Below, piece after piece: positions 62,482 through 64,000 of a stretch of 64,000 bases of DNA (the first letter of the stretch is position 1; every line of letters begins with the position of its first letter). This stretch comes from CAITZA01 sp937915285 (GTDB lineage Bacteria > Desulfobacterota > Desulfomonilia > Desulfomonilales > Desulfomonilaceae): positions 1 through 64,000 of the forward strand of contig DAISIV010000003.1 of NCBI GenBank assembly GCA_036821825.1. Direction: 5' to 3'. The notes beneath the pieces were generated by a model. The model ran no database searches. It saw nothing but the letters and a program-made list of their open reading frames with translations, and was not told where the DNA came from. The position numbers and the translations under genes are program-made.

Positions 62482-63459
62482 CTATCCGAGGTGATTTCTA
62501 TACCAGTCGATGCTCTGTGACAATCCTGTTCTGAGATCACAGTCGGCTGAGAAGCCGATTTTGTTTTTTGCGTCTGAAGCGTCGGCGCTGGAGTGCATGA
62601 CATCCCCTGGCCTGGGCGAATCATGGAATGGCTTGATGGATGTGCCAAGTAATTCCTGAAGCACTTCGAGCAGTTCAAGCAGATTGACCTGATCACCGCG
62701 CCCGATGTTGTAAGAGCGTCCGCAGCAGGCCGATGGTGATACCATTGCGAGAATGTTGGCCTGAACTACATCTTTCACGAACGTGAAGTCCCTACTCTGC
62801 AGTCCCGAACCGTAAACTGTCGGCGATACGCCTTTGAGCAGGCACGTGACAAATCTCGGAATTACAGCAGCGTATTCAGATTCCGGGTCCTGTCTCGGGC
62901 CATAGACATTGAAGTATCTCAGTCCAACCGTTTCAAGGCCATACAGGCTCATGAAGAGCTTGCTGTGATCCTCGTTGATCTTTTTGGTAAGCGCATACGG
63001 TGACAACGGAGACCCTTCATTGCCCTCTTTCTTCGGAAGAACCTCACTATCCCCATACACTGAAGAAGAGGATGCAAAAACCACTCTTGGAATCTTGTTG
63101 AGATGAGCCGCCCAAAACACGTTCAGTGTTCCATCCGCGTTTACGTCCTGTGTTGTAATGGGATCCGCCACTGATCGAGGCACACTACCAAGGGCAGCCT
63201 GATGAAAAACACCATCGACTCCAGCAGTGGCTGATTTCAGGAGTTCCAGGTCCCTGATGTCGCCCCGTATCAATTCCAGGTCATTGCTTCTGTCTCCCAA
63301 TATGGTTCGCAACGATTCTATATTCTCTTGCTTGCCAGTGCTAAAGTTGTCGACAGCGCGAACCCTTGCGCCTTTTTTCACCAGCTCTTCTATCAGATGA
63401 CTGCCGATGAAACCAGCCCCACCTGTGACCACAAAGGTTTTTCTTTCGAAATCAGTCAT
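62482..63459 (-). CDS. NAD-dependent sugar-nucleotide epimerase (WbpP/GalE-like)
   Basis: Extended SDR enzyme, 325 aa. NAD motif VTGGAGFIGSHLIEEL, catalytic SSSSVYG and SPYALTKK (YxxxK), and RYFNVYGPRQDPESEYAAVI typical of UDP-GlcNAc/UDP-GalNAc-4-epimerases such as WbpP. ATG at 63459 is chosen over 63477 because of GGTGA just upstream. It likely supplies sugar nucleotides for surface polysaccharide, with the nearby glycosyltransferase. Confidence 0.9.
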   Translation of the reverse strand: MTDFERKTFVVTGGAGFIGSHLIEELVKKGARVRAVDNFSTGKQENIESLRTILGDRSNDLELIRGDIRDLELLKSATAGVDGVFHQAALGSVPRSVADPITTQDVNADGTLNVFWAAHLNKIPRVVFASSSSVYGDSEVLPKKEGNEGSPLSPYALTKKINEDHSKLFMSLYGLETVGLRYFNVYGPRQDPESEYAAVIPRFVTCLLKGVSPTVYGSGLQSRDFTFVKDVVQANILAMVSPSACCGRSYNIGRGDQVNLLELLEVLQELLGTSIKPFHDSPRPGDVMHSSADASDAKNKIGFSADCDLRTGLSQSIDWYRNHLG

Positions 63460-64000
63460 AAATTCACCAGCTTTCATGGGATGCTATGTTCAGACTAACC
63501 TACAATAATACATCCGCTAACACCAAAACAGAATCTAATTTTTCCATGAACCGATTTACTCAAAGGTTACCATAAAAGTTTCTCAGCCCCCAACCGAACA
63601 ATCGTCAAGTTTACCTTGGCATGGACATCGTAAAACCGTCGGCCAAACTTCCGGCTGGGCGCATGTCCATGACTGCCTCGAAGCGTTTGGTGAACATTCT
63701 TTGTCCGGCTGTGATCCAATCACTGAGCTATTTTCAGCGATAATAGCCAAACTAAATCGTACAATTACTCGCAAAAAAATAAAAATATCTATTGCGCCTA
63801 ACCCCAATAATGCTTAAACTACAAAAGTAGAGAGTACAAAGTTTGATAGATCAGGCTATCAAAACAGACTCTCTAAACCTCCTACTTTCGTCTGGCTTGA
63901 ACACGTTCAATGATGCTTGTTTCGATTGTTTGCTTGACAACAGTGGCTGTTCCTGATGACAGCCACTCAAGACCATCTGTTAAACTTTATTTCTGAATCC
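63460..64000. other. Terminal intergenic region with two hairpins
   Basis: About 540 bp without a convincing gene. Two inverted repeats lie near the end: a two-stem imperfect hairpin at 63829-63874 (7 bp and 8 bp) and a 9-bp perfect hairpin at 63942-63967 (AGTGGCTGT and ACAGCCACT) with an outer CTTGA/TCAAG pairing. Neither has a T-run. They could be operators or part of a structured RNA. Confidence 0.4.

Noticed and set aside
63583..63807. 74-codon minus-strand ORF at the right end
   Set aside because: No ribosome binding site, no recognisable motif.

Overview
The window looks like part of a chromosome from an anaerobic member of the Desulfobacterota (former Deltaproteobacteria), possibly near the Syntrophobacteria or Desulfomonilia. 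This is inferred from gene content only: a Tol-Pal envelope operon, a CooC-type nickel insertion ATPase, NikR, a liv-type ABC operon that encloses an acyl-CoA ligase, several AMP-forming short-chain CoA ligases, ActP, NifU/NifS, and a candidate selenoprotein. There is no rRNA, CRISPR array, insertion sequence or prophage. One tRNA (Ala, GGC) is present.

Layout. 1-5.4 kb: a Gln/Pro-rich ORF faces the minus-strand tolQ-tolR-tolA-tolB-pal-cpoB operon. 5.8-12 kb: cooC, a MetE-like methyltransferase, a ChaN-like lipoprotein, acylphosphatase, ligA and a secreted LEA14-like protein. 12-19 kb: a minus-strand liv ABC operon (livG, acyl-CoA ligase, livH, livM, binding protein, livF). 19.9-23.9 kb, divergent: a methylglutaconyl-CoA hydratase-like enzyme, an HMG-CoA-lyase-like protein and acetoacetyl-CoA synthetase. 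With the transporter this resembles a leucine/isovalerate uptake and degradation unit. 24-27 kb: tRNA-Ala, a LysM lipoprotein, CvpA and a TPR protein. 27.5-30.8 kb: a Cys-Pro repeat exported protein, Hsp20 and a five-domain S1 protein. 31-34 kb: an unknown protein, NikR, and a minus-strand operon of a TlpA-like thioredoxin, a small membrane ORF with an in-frame TGA (candidate selenoprotein) and an ArsR regulator. 34-40 kb: endonuclease Q, HU/IHF, a degenerate lytic transglycosylase and a transporter-like/HEAT/cyclic-nucleotide-domain fusion.

40-56 kb is an acetate/propionate region: a CoA-ligase-like protein lacking the usual A10 lysine, an AcuC-type deacetylase, acs, two tandem cNMP/CBS/nucleotidyltransferase-like proteins, a DnaQ-like exonuclease, prpE, and yjcH-actP. 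Uptake, activation and probable control of acetate use therefore sit together. 56-64 kb: nifU-nifS, two Cys-rich exported proteins (one a FecR-domain protein with five six-Cys repeats), a glycosyltransferase and a sugar-nucleotide epimerase.

Start codons were moved where a Shine-Dalgarno sequence, a stop/start overlap or the family's N-terminus pointed to a better site. Each such change is stated in the entry.
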